Shown here: positions 7,992 to 18,540 of the stretch, piece after piece | Position numbering within the stretch: the stretch's first letter is position 1 | Layout of the letters: every line of letters begins with the position of its first letter | Assembly: GCA_036490175.1 (NCBI GenBank) | Contig: DASXEJ010000008.1 | Coordinates: 1-64,000 of the forward strand | Reading direction: 5' to 3' | Length of the DNA: 64,000 nt | Source of the DNA: Pirellulales bacterium | GTDB taxonomy: Bacteria > Planctomycetota > Planctomycetia > Pirellulales > JACPPG01 | Made by a program: the position numbers and the translations under genes | The notes under the pieces: model-generated | The model's database searches: none | Seen by the model: only the letters and a program-made list of their open reading frames with translations | What the model was told of the DNA's origin: nothing

Positions 7992-9386
7992 ATGGATCGT
8001 TTGCCGCGCGCGAGCACGTCGACATTTTGCAACCGTCGCCAGGCTATTGCAGCAGGTGGCCTCTCGCTCGTCGGGTTATCGTTGGCCGATTTGCTGCGCG
8101 GTCGTGCCCTGGCAACGATCGCCCCTCCGTCGCGCCCTGCATCGTTTGGGCGTGCGAAGAGCTGCATCGTGATCTGGCTCAAGGGAGGGCCATCGCACCT
8201 CGACACGTTCGACATGAAGCCCGATGCGCCGGCCGTGATTCGCGGCGAGTTCCGCCCCATCGCGACCGGGGTGCCCGGCATGTTTATCTCGGAACATTTG
8301 CCACTGCTGGCACGCCAAGCCGACAAGTTATTCGTAATCCGGTCGCTCGCACACAAGGACACGGGACATCCCAGCGGCGCGTATCAAATGACGACCGGTC
8401 GCGCGTATCCGCGCGCGTCGAATCTGGCCGACATTGGCACGCGAGACGATCATCCCCACCTGGGTTCGTCGATCGCCGCCGTGGCGGCGCGCGGTTGTCC
8501 GATGCCGCCGTTCGTGATGCTGCCGCAATATTTGGTTGTCAACGGCCAGTTCCGCTCGGGGCAAAACGCCGGCTTCCTGGGGAATCGGTTCGATCCTTTG
8601 GTGCCCGGCGGCGATCCCAATCGTGACGATTACAAGCCGGTCGACCTGGGGCTAGGGCAGGCGTTCGATGCGGCCCAGTTCTACGGTCGTCGCACGTTGC
8701 TCGAGAGTCTCAACTCTGCGCGCGTCGATTTGCAACGCGACCCCACGATTCATGACTTCGACGGTTATCACGCGAAGGCGTTCGACATGCTATCGGCGGG
8801 GCATGCGCGACAGGCGTTTGACCTGGATGCCGAATCTGCCGCGGTGCGCGATCGCTACGGCCGCACGCAGCTCGGACAATCGGCCCTCTTGGCCCGGCGC
8901 CTGATCGAGGCAGGCGTTCGCCTGGTCCACGTCAATTGCCTGTCGAGTCTCTTGGAACCGGCGAGCAATTGGGACAGCCACAAAGACAATTTTGCAATCC
9001 TCAAGAACCATCGCCTGCCGCCGGCCGACGCAGCCGTGGCCGGCTTGCTCGAAGACTTGCACGAGCGCGGGCTCCTGGACGAAACACTGGTCGTCGTGAC
9101 TGGCGAATTTGGCCGCACGCCAAAGATCAACGCCGGGGCCGGGCGGGATCACTGGCCCGACGCGTTTTCTGTCCTGTTGGCCGGCGCCGGATTGCCCGGC
9201 GGCACCTACTATGGTGCGACCGATAAGCAGGGGGCCTACCCGATCGATCGGCCGATTTCACCCGCGCGACTGGCGGCGACGATATTTCACGCGCTCGGCA
9301 TCGATCCGCAACGCGAGCTGTCCACCGCGGTCGGCCGCCCCTGGATGCTGGCCGACGAACCACCGGCCACAGACTTTTGGGCGTGA
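7992..9386 (+). CDS. DUF1501 protein (sulfatase/alkaline-phosphatase-like fold)
   Basis: 464 residues from ATG 7992; an in-frame TTG at 7983 is the alternative. Twin-arginine-type N-terminus (NRRQAIAAGGLSLVGLSL), so probably exported folded. Family hallmarks: IVIWLKGGPSHLDTFDMKP, the conserved RGEFRPI, a VVTGEFGRTPKIN block near the C-terminus and the following GRDHWPDAFSV. DUF1501 proteins are abundant in planctomycetes and often sit beside cytochrome-containing proteins; their activity is unknown although the fold resembles sulfatases. Here the neighbours are an enolase-superfamily enzyme (divergent) and an AAA ATPase (convergent). Confidence 0.9.
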   Translation: MDRLPRASTSTFCNRRQAIAAGGLSLVGLSLADLLRGRALATIAPPSRPASFGRAKSCIVIWLKGGPSHLDTFDMKPDAPAVIRGEFRPIATGVPGMFISEHLPLLARQADKLFVIRSLAHKDTGHPSGAYQMTTGRAYPRASNLADIGTRDDHPHLGSSIAAVAARGCPMPPFVMLPQYLVVNGQFRSGQNAGFLGNRFDPLVPGGDPNRDDYKPVDLGLGQAFDAAQFYGRRTLLESLNSARVDLQRDPTIHDFDGYHAKAFDMLSAGHARQAFDLDAESAAVRDRYGRTQLGQSALLARRLIEAGVRLVHVNCLSSLLEPASNWDSHKDNFAILKNHRLPPADAAVAGLLEDLHERGLLDETLVVVTGEFGRTPKINAGAGRDHWPDAFSVLLAGAGLPGGTYYGATDKQGAYPIDRPISPARLAATIFHALGIDPQRELSTAVGRPWMLADEPPATDFWA

Positions 9387-9429
9387 TGCCGCGCGGCGCG
9401 AGGCGTGCTACGTGCGCGTCGGCGGCCTG

Positions 9430-10260
9430 CTATTCGGTGGCCACGCTGACCAGTTCCTGGCTCACGGCCTCGATCTGTTCGGCGCCGATCGACGATTGCT
9501 CTTCGGCAAAGCCAATCAAAAGTGCCAGGTCGCACAGACGATTGATTTGCCGCGGAATTCCGCACGAGAGATGGTGCAAGGCCTCGGTCGCCGACGGTTC
9601 GAAAATCGTGCGATCGCTGCCGGCCACGGCCAGCCGATGCTGCACATAGGCCATGGTTTCTTCGACAGCCAGCGGTCGCAGCATGCATTTCACGGCCAGT
9701 CGTTCTTCTAACTGCGGCATCCGCGCGAACATCGGCACGAGCGCGGTCTGGCCGACCAGCAATAACGTTAGCGCCGGGCCGGCCGCGGTCTCGAAGTTCA
9801 ATAGCAGACGAATGGCCTCGAAGGCCCGGCTGCCATCCAACAGGTGGGCCTCGTCGATCGCAACGACCGCGTGCTTTCCTTGCTGGGCGTTTTCGGTCAG
9901 ACGGTGTTGAATGCGGCGCACGCTGGTTTCGACCGACGCGACTCGGCCTTCGCTATGTTCCGCGGATCCGGCGCCCAGCTCGGCCGCGAGAAACGCCAGC
10001 AGATCGGCCGCCGGCATTTGAGGAAACACCAGGTGTGCCAGCGGCCGAAACTCGTCGCCAAGTTGGTCGGCAAGAAGTCGTACGAGCAGTGTCTTGCCCG
10101 AGCCGGAGGGGCCGACCAACAACGCGGCACCGCGCCGGTTTTCGACCGCATAGCGCAACTTCAGCAGCGCGCCCTGATGCGTTTCCGACGGGTAATAAGC
10201 ACGCGTGTCGACGCCGGCCGTGAATGGTTTGCTCTGAAATCGCCAATAGGATTCGTACAT
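9430..10260 (-). CDS. ExeA-like AAA ATPase (exosortase-locus type)
   Basis: 276 residues. The N-terminus MYESYWRFQSKPF is typical of ExeA/GspA-related ATPases. Walker A GPSGSGKT is at 50-57 and Walker B VVAIDEAH at 131-138, followed by a C-terminal sensor-2/winged-helix-like part with GIPRQINRLCD. This family occurs in type II secretion (ExeA) and, in a shorter form without a peptidoglycan-binding domain, in exopolysaccharide and PEP-CTERM/exosortase loci. The short length and a CapB-like neighbour favour the latter. It is third in a minus-strand operon; 160 bp separate it from the upstream ATPase gene. A role in polysaccharide export or assembly is inferred. Confidence 0.82.
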   Translation of the reverse strand: MYESYWRFQSKPFTAGVDTRAYYPSETHQGALLKLRYAVENRRGAALLVGPSGSGKTLLVRLLADQLGDEFRPLAHLVFPQMPAADLLAFLAAELGAGSAEHSEGRVASVETSVRRIQHRLTENAQQGKHAVVAIDEAHLLDGSRAFEAIRLLLNFETAAGPALTLLLVGQTALVPMFARMPQLEERLAVKCMLRPLAVEETMAYVQHRLAVAGSDRTIFEPSATEALHHLSCGIPRQINRLCDLALLIGFAEEQSSIGAEQIEAVSQELVSVATE

Positions 10261-10420
10261 CGTTCGTGCCTGTTGTCAGGAATGGCGGGTGGCCAGGTGT
10301 TGGCGTGGCGTCACTGTCCCATACGAGGCGTCATGGCGCCGCGCGCCGCGGCAATGCTGTAAAGCGGACATACAAGGCCCGCGAGCATGGCACCCAGGGG
10401 CAATCTGCTCCGGAATACTT

Positions 10421-11812
10421 TTACGCGGCGGCAAAATTCTCGACGAAGTTCCATTGTGCGATACCGCAGCCGTGTAGGCGTCGCTCGATCTCGGCCGTCT
10501 CGTCGTCGCCGGTCGTGCGCAGGTCGCGTACCACCAAGGCGCGATCGACGCGACACGGGCCGGCCCAAGAGACCAAATTCCTGCGGTCGCCATCGGCGCC
10601 AAACGGTCCGGCGTCGACCAGCACCACATCGGCGTGGCGTCGCAATTCGTCGAAGGCCGCTTTGAGCCGCGCCACGCTCAATCGCCATTCAGGATTTGCC
10701 GCTTGCTTCAGTGGCAGCACGGTTAGGCGATCTTCCAGTGATTCGACCATCGCTTCGGTCAGAGACTTTTCGCCTGTGAGCGTCTCTTCCCAGCCCACTT
10801 GGGTTGCTACGCCGAGGCTATCGGCCAGACCCGGTGCCTCGAAATGGGCGTCGACCAGGATGACACGTTGATCCAACTCGGCCAGAGCTTTGGCCAGGGC
10901 CAAAGTCACGACGGTACATCCTTCGCCACGATGGCCGGCGGTAACGGCAACCAGCTTGCGATGTCGCCGGCACGCTTCGGCCAGGTCGCCGGCGGCAGTA
11001 CGGAACTGCGCGGCGGCCGCTTCGAGCAACACCTCGGTGAGTTCCGGCCAGGTGAAGCTCGTCACCTCGAAAACAGGACGCCAGATGGGAGATGGCCCAG
11101 AGATGGGCAAAATGACTGGGCGTGGATTAATCGGTGCGCTGGCGATGGAGGCGGGGCTGGACGGAATTGCCCCAGCGGCCGCTGCTACGTTCGGCGCGGC
11201 GCCACTACTCGCGCTCTCAATCGATCCGGTTTGTGTCGGCGCCGTCTCGGATGCCGCTGTCTCGTGTGGACCCACAGGGGCCTGGCTTTTTGCAGCCGGT
11301 GCAGGAGCGGCGTGCAAGGGTGGCGCGGCCGTCGGCCGGGTAGTGACGGGCTGCGGTGGATCGACGAAGTTGGCATATGGAGCGCGGACACCCGCATGCG
11401 CCGAGTCGACGATCGTAATGGGTACTGGGGGCGGAACGGGAGTCCGGCCCGCAGTCGACTTCGGCGTCGAATCTGGCGGCGCGCCTGACGCTGTCGTGCT
11501 GCGCGGGGCCGAGATCGTCGAGGCGGCTTCAGTAGCCGGCACAACGGGTGGCGCCGGTGCCACCGGGGGGGCGCGTCCGGGCAGGGTGGCCGTCAGCAGT
11601 GCGCTGCCGGCCAGCGCGCGGTGCGCCGCGTGGGGTGGCCGCGTTACGTTCGCTTCGACCACGCTCGCTGGCGGCGCGTTCGTGTCGCTGCGGGCTGTCG
11701 TCGGCTTGGCAGGCGTCGGACGAAAATGCGGGCCGCGCCCCTGCGGCTGTTGCGCAGCCGCCGCGGTGCTTTTGTCGAATGCCTTGATAAACGCTTTGTT
11801 GAGGCTACTCAT
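10421..11812 (-). CDS. CapB/BY-kinase-like ATPase with degenerate Walker A
   Basis: 463 residues. Residues 1-240 are a Pro/Ala/Thr-rich low-complexity region. Residues 280-460 match the cytoplasmic ATPase domain of bacterial tyrosine autokinases and polysaccharide co-polymerases (CapB/Wzc C-terminal type). Visible are the Walker A' strand RVILVDAHFEAPGL (316-329) and Walker B DVVLVDAGPFG (395-405). The Walker A loop reads AGHRGEGCT (292-300): the usual PGEGKS/T lysine is Cys299, so ATP hydrolysis or kinase activity may be lost or altered. No C-terminal Tyr cluster is present. It starts 6 bp after the upstream membrane protein gene, so the two are translated together. Probable role: regulator or structural partner in exopolysaccharide assembly. 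Confidence 0.78.
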   Translation of the reverse strand: MSSLNKAFIKAFDKSTAAAAQQPQGRGPHFRPTPAKPTTARSDTNAPPASVVEANVTRPPHAAHRALAGSALLTATLPGRAPPVAPAPPVVPATEAASTISAPRSTTASGAPPDSTPKSTAGRTPVPPPVPITIVDSAHAGVRAPYANFVDPPQPVTTRPTAAPPLHAAPAPAAKSQAPVGPHETAASETAPTQTGSIESASSGAAPNVAAAAGAIPSSPASIASAPINPRPVILPISGPSPIWRPVFEVTSFTWPELTEVLLEAAAAQFRTAAGDLAEACRRHRKLVAVTAGHRGEGCTVVTLALAKALAELDQRVILVDAHFEAPGLADSLGVATQVGWEETLTGEKSLTEAMVESLEDRLTVLPLKQAANPEWRLSVARLKAAFDELRRHADVVLVDAGPFGADGDRRNLVSWAGPCRVDRALVVRDLRTTGDDETAEIERRLHGCGIAQWNFVENFAAA

Positions 11813-11818
11813 CGAAAC

Positions 11819-12427
11819 CTAATACTGGGTAGGAACCCGTTCGATTCTATGTTCGAGATGTGCCGTGGCCGACTTGCGCGGGTTGCCGACGGCTGCCGAG
11901 GTGCTTGTTGCACGCGTCTCCGGCGATTTACCGATCGCACCCGGCTGATTCGGACGGCCCTGATTCGCGTCGGCTCCTGCAAATGGCGGCGCCTCGTCGA
12001 CCACATGCGCCGAAGAGTTTGCACCGGAAGAACTTTGGCGCCCCTCCACCACCGTTTCCCATTCTGGCGCCGCGTCGGCGGCGTCGTGCCGGTCGCCTTC
12101 GGCATGATCAATGCCATGTTGCCGCGTGGCCGCGAATAGGGCGACCGCGAATAGCACAAAACCGATGCTGGCAATGGCTGTAACCACGTTGCGCGGGCGC
12201 CGCCAGGGCGTGGCGATTCCTCGCAGCAGGGCGACCAACTTGCGCAGGCCCATGGCTATGGCCAACGACTCGGCGTGGACGTCTTCGGGCGCCGCGGCCA
12301 AGCGCGTTGAGCAATCAGGAATCCGTAGCAACACGTACTGATCGCGGCCGACGGCCGCCCCCAGACCCTGCCCACCATTGAGGGGGACGTAAAGACTGGG
12401 TGTCCGAGACGCAAGCGCGTTTTCCAT
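11819..12427 (-). CDS. Single-pass membrane protein of the ExeA/CapB-like operon
   Basis: 202 residues. An N-terminal cytosolic part of about 75 residues precedes one membrane helix (about 81-100, VVTAIASIGFVLFAVALF). A polar, disordered extracytoplasmic tail of about 100 residues rich in Ala, Ser, Glu and Asp follows. No enzyme motif. It is the first gene of the operon and is followed after 6 bp by the CapB-like gene, so it may anchor the two ATPases at the membrane. Family not recognised. Confidence 0.7.
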   Translation of the reverse strand: MENALASRTPSLYVPLNGGQGLGAAVGRDQYVLLRIPDCSTRLAAAPEDVHAESLAIAMGLRKLVALLRGIATPWRRPRNVVTAIASIGFVLFAVALFAATRQHGIDHAEGDRHDAADAAPEWETVVEGRQSSSGANSSAHVVDEAPPFAGADANQGRPNQPGAIGKSPETRATSTSAAVGNPRKSATAHLEHRIERVPTQY

Positions 12428-12900
12428 GGCCCACCGAATCGCGCGGGAAACTGTGTGACTCTTGCCGCCTCGGGCGTCACGCGCGACGTGAGCCCGGACC
12501 CTGGCACTTGCCGCCCGTTATGGGGAGCAGGGACGCTAGTATCCCGAAGTTTCTATCGGTCCTGGATATACCGATCTTGAGCCCTGTCGCGATGTTAAGC
12601 TTTGGGTAAGCTGGGGCACGTCCCCCAGAGTGCTGGCTCACCCTGGACGGCCTTCCGCGGCCCATGCCAGCAACGGCGGAATGCCGATCGGCCGCTCTAA
12701 ACATCACCGTCATGCGGGTGCCAGCGATTACAATCGGATGGGTTGCCCGAGACCTGGCGACATGGGAGATTTGAATCTAAGCGACGCGGTCTCGCGCGCC
12801 GCTTTATGATCCCTCGGGCGCTGATCGCCGAGCGCGCGTCGCCCGCTCTGACACGTCATCGCATCCCCGTTCCAGAACCCCACATTACGAAGCAGTTAGC
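12428..12900. other. Divergent intergenic region upstream of metH
   Basis: 473 bp between the polysaccharide-type operon (minus) and metH (plus), so it should hold both promoters. I looked for a B12 or SAM riboswitch in front of metH and did not see a convincing B12 box or SAM-I core. No coding frame is convincing. Confidence 0.5.
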
Positions 12901-15900
12901 ATGGCCATTGCGAATCAGCCGCACACACGGGAAATCCTCGAACGGCTTCTGGACGAGCGGATCCTGGTGCTCGACGGCGCGATGGGAACCATCATTCAGA
13001 CGCTCAAGCTGAGCGAGCAGGACTTCCGCGGCGAGCAGTTCGCAGAGCATTCGTTTCCGTCCCTGAAAGGGTGCAACGATCTGCTATCAATCACACAGCC
13101 CGAGGCCATCGAGCGGATTCACTTACAGTACCTCGAGGCGGGCTCGGATATCATCGAGACCAATACGTTCAACGCCAATTCGATCTCGATGGCCGATTAC
13201 GGTCTCGAGGCCTATGTGCGTGACATCAATCTGGCCGCCGTGGCTTGCGCCCGCCGAGCCGTCGACGAAATGAACAGCCGCACGCCTGGGCGGCCTCGAT
13301 TCGTGGCTGGCTCGATGGGGCCAACCAAGGCTCAGCTTTCGGTGGCAGGCAATGTCGACGACGCCGCGTATCGTCCGGCCACGTACGAGCAGATGGTCGA
13401 GATGTATTACGAGCAGGTGGGGGCGCTCGTCGAAGGGGGCGTCGATATTTTGCTGCCGGAGACGGCCTTTGACACGCTGGTCTTGAAGGCCTGCCTGTTT
13501 GCCATCGATAAGTATTTTGTCGACCACGATGTGCGGCTGCCAGTGATGGCGTCGATCACGATTTTTCAAGGTGGGCGCACGCTCTCGGCGCAAACGATCG
13601 AGGCGGCCTGGACGTCGATTTCGCACGCCGACTTGCTTTCGGTCGGAATCAACTGCGCGCTGGGCCCCGAGCACATGCGCCCTTATCTGGAAGAGCTATC
13701 GCAAATCGTGCCCGTCTACGTCAGTTGCTATCCCAATGCCGGTCTGCCGAATGCCTTTGGCGGCTTCGATGAAACACCGGAACAAATGGCGCGGACGTTG
13801 GCCGATTACGCTTCGAACGGTTGGCTGAACCTGGTGGGCGGCTGCTGTGGTTCTACGCCGGCACACATCCGCGCGATTGCCGCGGCGGTTAGCGACAAGC
13901 CTTCGCGGAAGCGACCCAAATTGCCGGCGCTGACGCGCTTGAGCGGCCTGGAGCCGCTGACGCTGCGGCCGGACAGCAATTTTACGATGATCGGCGAACG
14001 GACCAATGTAACCGGCTCCAAAAAATTCGCCCGCATGATCCTGGCGGGACAGTTCGAGGATGCTGTCGCGGTCGCGCGAGGTCAGGTCGAAGGGGGGGCC
14101 AATGTTCTGGACGTGAACATGGACGAGGCCATGCTCGACGGCGAGGCGGCGATGACGCGATTCCTGAACCTGGTGGCTGCCGATCACGACGTTTCGCGCG
14201 TGCCGATCATGGTCGATAGCTCGAAGTGGTCGGTGATCGAAGCCGGATTGCGCTGCGTGCAAGGGAAAGCCATCGTCAACTCGATCAGCCTCAAGGAGGG
14301 AGAAGAGCAGTTCCTGCATCACGCCCGGCTGGCGCATCGTTACGGTGCCGCGGTGGTCGTGATGGCCTTCGACGAGCAAGGGCAGGCCACCAGCAAGGAA
14401 GAAAAGGTTCGCATCAGCCAGCGCGCGTACAAGCTGCTGATCGACAAGGTAGGCATGTCGCCGACGGACATTATCTTCGACCCGAACATTCTTACGGTTG
14501 CCACCGGCATCGAGGAGCACAATCGCTACGCGATCAATTTCATCGAGGCTGTGAGCGAAATCAAACGAGTCTGCCCTGGCGCGAAAGTCTCGGGCGGCGT
14601 GAGCAATATCTCCTTCTCCTTCCGCGGCAACGATCCCGTGCGCGAAGCAATGCACGCGGCGTTTCTCTATCATGCCATCCGCGCTGGGTTGGACATGGGC
14701 ATCGTCAACGCCGGGCAACTTGCCGTCTATGAGGATATTCCGCGTGATTTGCTGGAACGTGTCGAAGACGTCCTCTTCGACCGTCGACCGGACGCCACCG
14801 AACGATTGGTCGAGTTTGCCGAGACGGTGAAGCAGGGAGGAACGAAGCGGGCTACCGCGGATCTCTCTTGGCGCGAAGGGGATGTGAACGAACGACTGTC
14901 ACACGCGCTGGTGCGTGGCATCGCGGACTATGTCGAGAAGGACGTCGAAGAGGCCCGCCAGCTGTATGCCACCTGCCTGGAAATCATCGAGGGCCCGTTG
15001 ATGGCCGGCATGCAGATCGTGGGCGACCTGTTCGGCCAGGGGAAGATGTTTTTGCCACAGGTGGTGAAGAGCGCCCGCGTGATGAAGCGCGCCGTGGCGT
15101 ACTTGATGCCGTTCATGGAAGAGGAAAAAGCACGCGGCGGCAAAGCCGGCCAGGCTCGCGGCAAGATTCTCATGGCCACGGTCAAGGGAGACGTCCACGA
15201 TATCGGCAAGAACATCGTCGGCGTGGTTTTGGGCTGTAACAATTACGAAGTGATCGATCTGGGCGTGATGGTCCCTTGCGAGAAGATTCTGGAAACGGCC
15301 GTCAAGGAGGCGGTCGACTTGATCGGGCTCAGCGGCCTGATCACACCCAGCCTCGACGAGATGGTGCATGTCGCCCGCGAGATGCAGCGGCAAGGCTTCC
15401 AGACGCCACTATTGATCGGCGGAGCGACGACCAGTGCCAAGCACACTGCCGTGAAGATCGCTCCCAGTTATAGCCAGGCCACGGTACACGTGCTGGACGC
15501 CTCGCGCAGTGTGGGAGTTGTCGAAAAGTTATTGAATCCCAAGGCACGCGAGCAATTCGCGGAGCGAAATAAAACCGAGCAAGCGCGACTCGTTCAGTCG
15601 CACCAGGAGCGGCAACAGGTCAACCTGGTATCGTACGACGAGGCACGTCGGCTTCGCTTTGCCACCGATTGGCGGGACGTACGAATCGACGTACCGTCGT
15701 TCCAGGGCATTCGCCTGCTGGAAGATGTTTCACTGGAAGAACTGGTTCCCTTTATCGATTGGTCCCCTTTCTTTCAGGCCTGGGAGCTGCGCGGCAAGTA
15801 TCCCAAGATCTTCGACGATCCTACAGTGGGCATGGCGGCGCGGGAGCTGTTTTCCGACGCCCAGCAATTGTTGAAGCGGATCATCGCCGAGAAACTGCTT

Positions 15901-16605
15901 ACGGTGCGCGGGGTATATGGCTTCTGGCCGGCCGTGTCGTTGGGAGACGACATCGCGGTGTACTCCGACGAGCGGCGCGATCGCGAAATCGCCCGCTTCC
16001 ATACGCTGCGTCAGCAATGGGAGCGCAAGGGGCAAAAGGCCTACTACGCTTTGGCGGATTTCGTGGCGCCGGTCGAAAGCCAGCGGCACGACTACATCGG
16101 CGCGTTCGCCGTCACGGCTGGCTTGGGCACTGACGAACTGGTGCGCCGCTTCGAGGCCGAGCACGATGATCACGGGGCGATCCTGGTGAAATCGTTGGCC
16201 GATCGATTTGCCGAGGCCTTTGCCGAAATGCTACATCACCGCGCCCGCCGCGACTGGGGCTACGGGCTCGAGGAAAAGCTGTCGGCCGAGGACCTGATCG
16301 ACGAGCGCTATCGCGGTATTCGCCCGGCGCCAGGTTATCCGGCCTGCCCGGACCACACCGAAAAGCGAACCTTGTTCGACCTGCTATCGGCCGAGCGCAA
16401 CGCACATATAACGCTCACCGAGAATTTTGCCATGTACCCGGCGGCCAGCGTGAGCGGCCTGTACTTTGCCCATCCCGAGGCGCGCTATTTTGCGGTCGAT
16501 CGTCTGACGCGTGATCAGGTCGAAGATTACGCCCGTCGCAAAGGCATGACGATCACCGAGGTCGAGCGCTGGTTGGCGCCGAACTTGGGATACGACCCGG
16601 GCTGA
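12901..16605 (+). CDS. metH: Cobalamin-dependent methionine synthase
   Basis: 1234 residues, the normal full MetH length. It transfers the methyl group of 5-methyl-THF to homocysteine through methylcobalamin, in the cytosol. All four modules are present: homocysteine domain (1-330) with zinc ligands Cys252 and GGCCGSTP (Cys315, Cys316); pterin-binding domain (about 355-620, starting near [13 protein letters not shown]); cobalamin domain with DVHDIGKN (764-771, His766 as lower axial ligand); and AdoMet reactivation domain (about 900-1230) with [12 protein letters not shown] (1141-1152). The reactivation domain means it can recover from Co(II) inactivation with a flavodoxin-type donor. It appears monocistronic; the next gene is convergent. 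Confidence 0.97.
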   Translation: MAIANQPHTREILERLLDERILVLDGAMGTIIQTLKLSEQDFRGEQFAEHSFPSLKGCNDLLSITQPEAIERIHLQYLEAGSDIIETNTFNANSISMADYGLEAYVRDINLAAVACARRAVDEMNSRTPGRPRFVAGSMGPTKAQLSVAGNVDDAAYRPATYEQMVEMYYEQVGALVEGGVDILLPETAFDTLVLKACLFAIDKYFVDHDVRLPVMASITIFQGGRTLSAQTIEAAWTSISHADLLSVGINCALGPEHMRPYLEELSQIVPVYVSCYPNAGLPNAFGGFDETPEQMARTLADYASNGWLNLVGGCCGSTPAHIRAIAAAVSDKPSRKRPKLPALTRLSGLEPLTLRPDSNFTMIGERTNVTGSKKFARMILAGQFEDAVAVARGQVEGGANVLDVNMDEAMLDGEAAMTRFLNLVAADHDVSRVPIMVDSSKWSVIEAGLRCVQGKAIVNSISLKEGEEQFLHHARLAHRYGAAVVVMAFDEQGQATSKEEKVRISQRAYKLLIDKVGMSPTDIIFDPNILTVATGIEEHNRYAINFIEAVSEIKRVCPGAKVSGGVSNISFSFRGNDPVREAMHAAFLYHAIRAGLDMGIVNAGQLAVYEDIPRDLLERVEDVLFDRRPDATERLVEFAETVKQGGTKRATADLSWREGDVNERLSHALVRGIADYVEKDVEEARQLYATCLEIIEGPLMAGMQIVGDLFGQGKMFLPQVVKSARVMKRAVAYLMPFMEEEKARGGKAGQARGKILMATVKGDVHDIGKNIVGVVLGCNNYEVIDLGVMVPCEKILETAVKEAVDLIGLSGLITPSLDEMVHVAREMQRQGFQTPLLIGGATTSAKHTAVKIAPSYSQATVHVLDASRSVGVVEKLLNPKAREQFAERNKTEQARLVQSHQERQQVNLVSYDEARRLRFATDWRDVRIDVPSFQGIRLLEDVSLEELVPFIDWSPFFQAWELRGKYPKIFDDPTVGMAARELFSDAQQLLKRIIAEKLLTVRGVYGFWPAVSLGDDIAVYSDERRDREIARFHTLRQQWERKGQKAYYALADFVAPVESQRHDYIGAFAVTAGLGTDELVRRFEAEHDDHGAILVKSLADRFAEAFAEMLHHRARRDWGYGLEEKLSAEDLIDERYRGIRPAPGYPACPDHTEKRTLFDLLSAERNAHITLTENFAMYPAASVSGLYFAHPEARYFAVDRLTRDQVEDYARRKGMTITEVERWLAPNLGYDPG

Positions 16606-16662
16606 AGCACAGATGGCGGGCAAGGCGTTTTGACAGGCAGGAGTGCCTCGCGCTAGCCAGTT

Positions 16663-17829
16663 CTAAAAGTCGTACCAGATGCCCCAGCCGATGCGCTGCT
16701 CGAACTGGTTGTAGAACTCGAACTGCGAGCTTTTGCCGTTGATGTATTGCAGGCCGATGCGGAACGTGCTGAGAGCCAAGCCGCCGCGCCATTGCCAGCC
16801 GGCCTGCACGACGATAAACCCGCCGTACTTCAGTTCCTGGCGCTGATCACCGTAGAGGGCAAAGAACGGAGCGCCTCCGGCTCGGGCGGGGCTGTAGTCG
16901 AGCCCCCACTGCAACTCAACCGGCTGGGCGCCGTCTTCGTGTCCGAAGGCGTAATCGAACTCGCCGAACAGCCGCAAATTATCTGTCACAAAGCAGCCTA
17001 TACCCAGCATGGCTGAGTCGCGCACGTAGTTAATTCGCTGTGCCGCGAACGCCGGGTTGTTAATCATCAACTCGTCACCCATGTGTGAGCTGAGATGCGT
17101 GTAGCCGGTTTTGTATTGCCAACGTCCTTGGGCGTACGTGACCGGAATGCCGACAGTGTAATCGCACGACAACAGCGGCGTGCTCGCCCCAAAAGGATTC
17201 AGCCGTGGCTGAGCCGAGCCGGTAAGGTCGACCTGAAAGCCTTCGGGCCGATAGGCGTTGGGCGTGCCGTAGCGCAGGATGCCCACGCGTGCACCTAACG
17301 TAGAATCCCATGCCGTTCCCACGAAGGGCGTATCCAAGCGCGTATCGTGATAAGGTCCAAGTTGCGTGTCAGTCCCCCAGGTCGTGCCGAGGCGCGGTTC
17401 CTTGACGCCGGCCAGATACGAACGGTACATCAGGCCGGTGGGCATCACGTGCCACGACCACGGCAAGTCGCTGCTCGGGCCGTAGGCCAGCGCCGTCTCA
17501 CCTTGACTGGGCGGTCGGACAGGAGGTTGCGCGCCAAGCGGCACGCTCGAGCCGAGCACGGTAGGCTCGTCGAGCGAGCTGGCCATGCCCGAGCCCGACA
17601 GAGGATTGATCCCTGACGAACCGTTGGCTGGTGGCGGCGGACTCGTGGGGGGCGGATATCCACTTGGTGCTGCGGCGCCTGGCAGGATTGGCTCGGGCTG
17701 CCAACCCGTCGGGCTGACAGATGGCAAGCGGAGGGCCTCCTGCGCGGCGACACTACTGGCCAACATTGCCAACAGGGTCGCCGCGAGGAGCGCAGCGGGG
17801 CGCAGACGATGTGCTTGAGATTGGGGCAT
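16663..17829 (-). CDS. DUF1207 outer-membrane-like protein
   Basis: 388 residues from ATG 17829, chosen because a signal peptide starts there (hydrophobic AALLAATLLAMLASSVAAQ). A Pro/Ser-rich linker (about 40-110) is followed by a long domain of alternating aromatic and polar strands ending in IGWGIWYDF, the C-terminal pattern of DUF1207. Terminal aromatic residues and strand periodicity fit an outer-membrane beta-barrel. Function unknown. It is convergent with metH; a long non-coding stretch lies upstream. Confidence 0.75.
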   Translation of the reverse strand: MPQSQAHRLRPAALLAATLLAMLASSVAAQEALRLPSVSPTGWQPEPILPGAAAPSGYPPPTSPPPPANGSSGINPLSGSGMASSLDEPTVLGSSVPLGAQPPVRPPSQGETALAYGPSSDLPWSWHVMPTGLMYRSYLAGVKEPRLGTTWGTDTQLGPYHDTRLDTPFVGTAWDSTLGARVGILRYGTPNAYRPEGFQVDLTGSAQPRLNPFGASTPLLSCDYTVGIPVTYAQGRWQYKTGYTHLSSHMGDELMINNPAFAAQRINYVRDSAMLGIGCFVTDNLRLFGEFDYAFGHEDGAQPVELQWGLDYSPARAGGAPFFALYGDQRQELKYGGFIVVQAGWQWRGGLALSTFRIGLQYINGKSSQFEFYNQFEQRIGWGIWYDF

Positions 17830-18540
17830 GCTTCTTGAGGCGCACCGTGCCGGCGGGAATCGGCTTGGTGGCTGTGGGCGGGGTGGGTCGTAGAACAAGA
17901 TCAAACGTTGCCACACGCATCATCGGCATCTACGCCACACTGACCGCACGTGCGATAACGCGATTCTTTGGCAAAGTCGTGGCCAAAAGTCACTCTGCAC
18001 AAAGCGGGTCACGGTTGCGGCTGCTAACACCCTGTGGATGCTGTCCGGACCTGGGAAAATGGTCCGCGGACTCGTTTTGGAAGGGTTGGCGCGCGTGGCG
18101 TTTGGGTTGTGCTAACCGGCAAATTTTGACTAGCCGGAAACGACGTCCCACGTGGCACAGGGGGCGCCACCGGCAGGGGGCAAAGATGACCGGCGGCGAG
18201 TCGACTTTGACGAGGTTTCCGGACGTGTACCCGAGGCGGGGCCTCCCCTCACCTGGGTGCAAAGCAAAAAGTAGTATAAAAGGGTTGCGGGCACGTTTCG
18301 TTTCCCTTAGGCTACGAACTTACGCTTTCCTAATCTAAATGCACCTTGACCCGTTTTGAGACTGCATCGCCGCTGCGGTTCGCATGGGACAATTCTGCGT
18401 AGATGAGGCGTGCTTGAAAGTTTGCGTTCAACGTGGGTTACGGTCACTGTCATCATGGCCGGGGCTCACTTGTGTCGCGTCGGGGTCAAGTGTGTTCTCC
18501 GTCGCAAAGTTTTGTCGTTTTGTGTGAAGGAGTGGCGAGT
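17830..18540. other. Long intergenic region including the cold-shock leader
   Basis: 711 bp. The right-hand part probably contains the promoter and 5' leader of the cold-shock gene; a TATAAA-like box is at 18275-18280 within AGTAGTATAAAAGG. Cold-shock genes commonly have long structured leaders, and about 250 bp separate this box from the ATG. The left-hand part holds the promoter of the DUF1207 gene. No coding frame is convincing. Confidence 0.45.

Noticed and set aside
10890-11822. A 310-residue plus-strand open frame opposite the CapB-like gene
   Set aside because: Its Ala/Gly-rich translation mirrors the low-complexity Pro/Ala region on the other strand; the minus-strand frame has recognisable Walker motifs and operon context.
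12640-12900. A possible B12 or SAM riboswitch before metH
   Set aside because: No B12-box-like or SAM-I core sequence was recognised by eye; a covariance-model search would be needed to support one.
13696-14718. A 340-residue minus-strand open frame inside metH
   Set aside because: metH is intact with all domains on the plus strand; the antisense translation has no protein-like pattern.
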